Of a DNA stretch of 13,947 nt, positions 13,703 through 13,947 are shown one piece after another. The stretch is taken from positions 1-13,947 of the forward strand of contig JBDTYT010000039.1 in NCBI GenBank assembly GCA_040005555.1, read 5' to 3'. How positions within the stretch are numbered: the first letter of the stretch is position 1; every line of letters starts with the position of its first letter. The position numbers and the translations under genes were made by a program. The notes under the pieces were generated by a model. The model ran no database searches and had not been told where the DNA came from. It saw nothing but the letters and a program-made list of their open reading frames with translations. The stretch is from JBDTYT01 sp040005555 (GTDB taxonomy: Bacteria > Actinomycetota > UBA4738 > HRBIN12).

Positions 13703-13906
13703 TCAAAGGGGCTTGACGTTCGCCGCCTGCTTGCCCTTGGGTCCGTCGACGATCTCGAACTCAACCGACTGGCCCTCGCTGAGGGATTTGTAGCCCTCGC
13801 CCTCGATGGCGGAGAAGTGGACGAACACGTCCTCCCCACCTTCGCGCGAGATGAATCCGAAGCCCTTCTCGTTGCTGAACCACTTCACGGTGCCTTGCTC
13901 TGCCAA
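13703..13906 (-). CDS. Cold-shock domain protein (CspA family)
   Basis: This 67-residue single OB-fold protein binds single-stranded RNA and DNA and acts as an RNA chaperone. It has GTVKWFSNEKGFGFIS with RNP1 KGFGFI (14-19) and RNP2 VFVHF (27-31), and ends GPKGKQAANVKPL, the full normal length. The start is set at TTG (13904-13906), because AGGAGG lies 5 bases upstream and family proteins begin just before this point; the frame extends 13 codons further but that is upstream of the Shine-Dalgarno. Whether it is cold-induced cannot be read here; only about 40 bases of upstream sequence are in the window, so a long cold-responsive leader cannot be ruled in or out. It precedes the infC operon, which has its own promoter. 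Confidence 0.95.
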   Translation of the reverse strand: MAEQGTVKWFSNEKGFGFISREGGEDVFVHFSAIEGEGYKSLSEGQSVEFEIVDGPKGKQAANVKPL

Positions 13907-13910
13907 CGCG

Positions 13911-13917
13911 TCCTCCT
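13911..13917 (-). promoter_or_regulatory. Shine-Dalgarno of the cold-shock gene
   Basis: AGGAGGA on the minus strand; AGGAGG lies 5 bases before the TTG at 13906. It fixes TTG as the start rather than any codon further upstream. Confidence 0.75.
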
Positions 13918-13947
13918 GGTGCCTGAGCGGCGCGGAGCGTAGCACGC

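Overview
This window is a compact piece of a GC-rich bacterial chromosome, most likely from a deep or uncultured lineage of Actinomycetota. Three things point there: the 5' end of 16S rRNA at the left edge with an actinobacterial-type leader, the gene order (infC-rpmI-rplT-rRNA methyltransferase-pheS-pheT-arg gene ... mpg-tyrS-rrn, which I recall as an actinobacterial backbone order), and frequent GTG/TTG starts with high GC at third codon positions. I cannot name genus or class.

Layout, left to right. 1-52: first bases of 16S rRNA (minus strand). 53-377: no protein gene; it holds the rrn promoter, a boxA-like leader element and hairpins. 378-1589: tyrS (minus). 1646-4123: a class A penicillin-binding protein with two PASTA domains and a lipoprotein-like N-terminus, the only plus-strand gene. 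4126-4725: mpg, convergent with the PBP gene and translationally coupled to polX (4725-6452). 6490-7410: argF. 7463-9835 and 9832-10878: pheT and pheS, overlapping by 4 bases. 10954-12384: a single ORF joining a SpoU-family RNA methyltransferase to a degenerate histidine-kinase module. 12459-12818 rplT, 12823-13011 rpmI and 13008-13559 infC form the IF3/L35/L20 operon behind a good sigma70-type promoter. 13703-13906: a cold-shock protein with a TTG start.

Functionally the minus-strand block is mainly translation: initiation factor, two 50S proteins, an RNA methyltransferase, two aminoacyl-tRNA synthetases and an rRNA operon. One arginine biosynthesis gene and a two-gene base-repair unit (polX-mpg) are inserted.

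The most unusual items are: (1) the methyltransferase-kinase fusion with a decayed ATP site; (2) infC, which has a near-perfect Shine-Dalgarno but no canonical in-frame start (a GTC sits at the expected place, and an ATG is one base out of frame); (3) TyrRS whose HIGH motif reads TLGW and whose KMSKS motif reads KMGQS; (4) TANNNT boxes 7-9 bases before the tyrS, pheS and argF starts, which all lack a Shine-Dalgarno, suggesting leaderless or near-leaderless mRNAs. No mobile element, CRISPR array or tRNA gene was seen.
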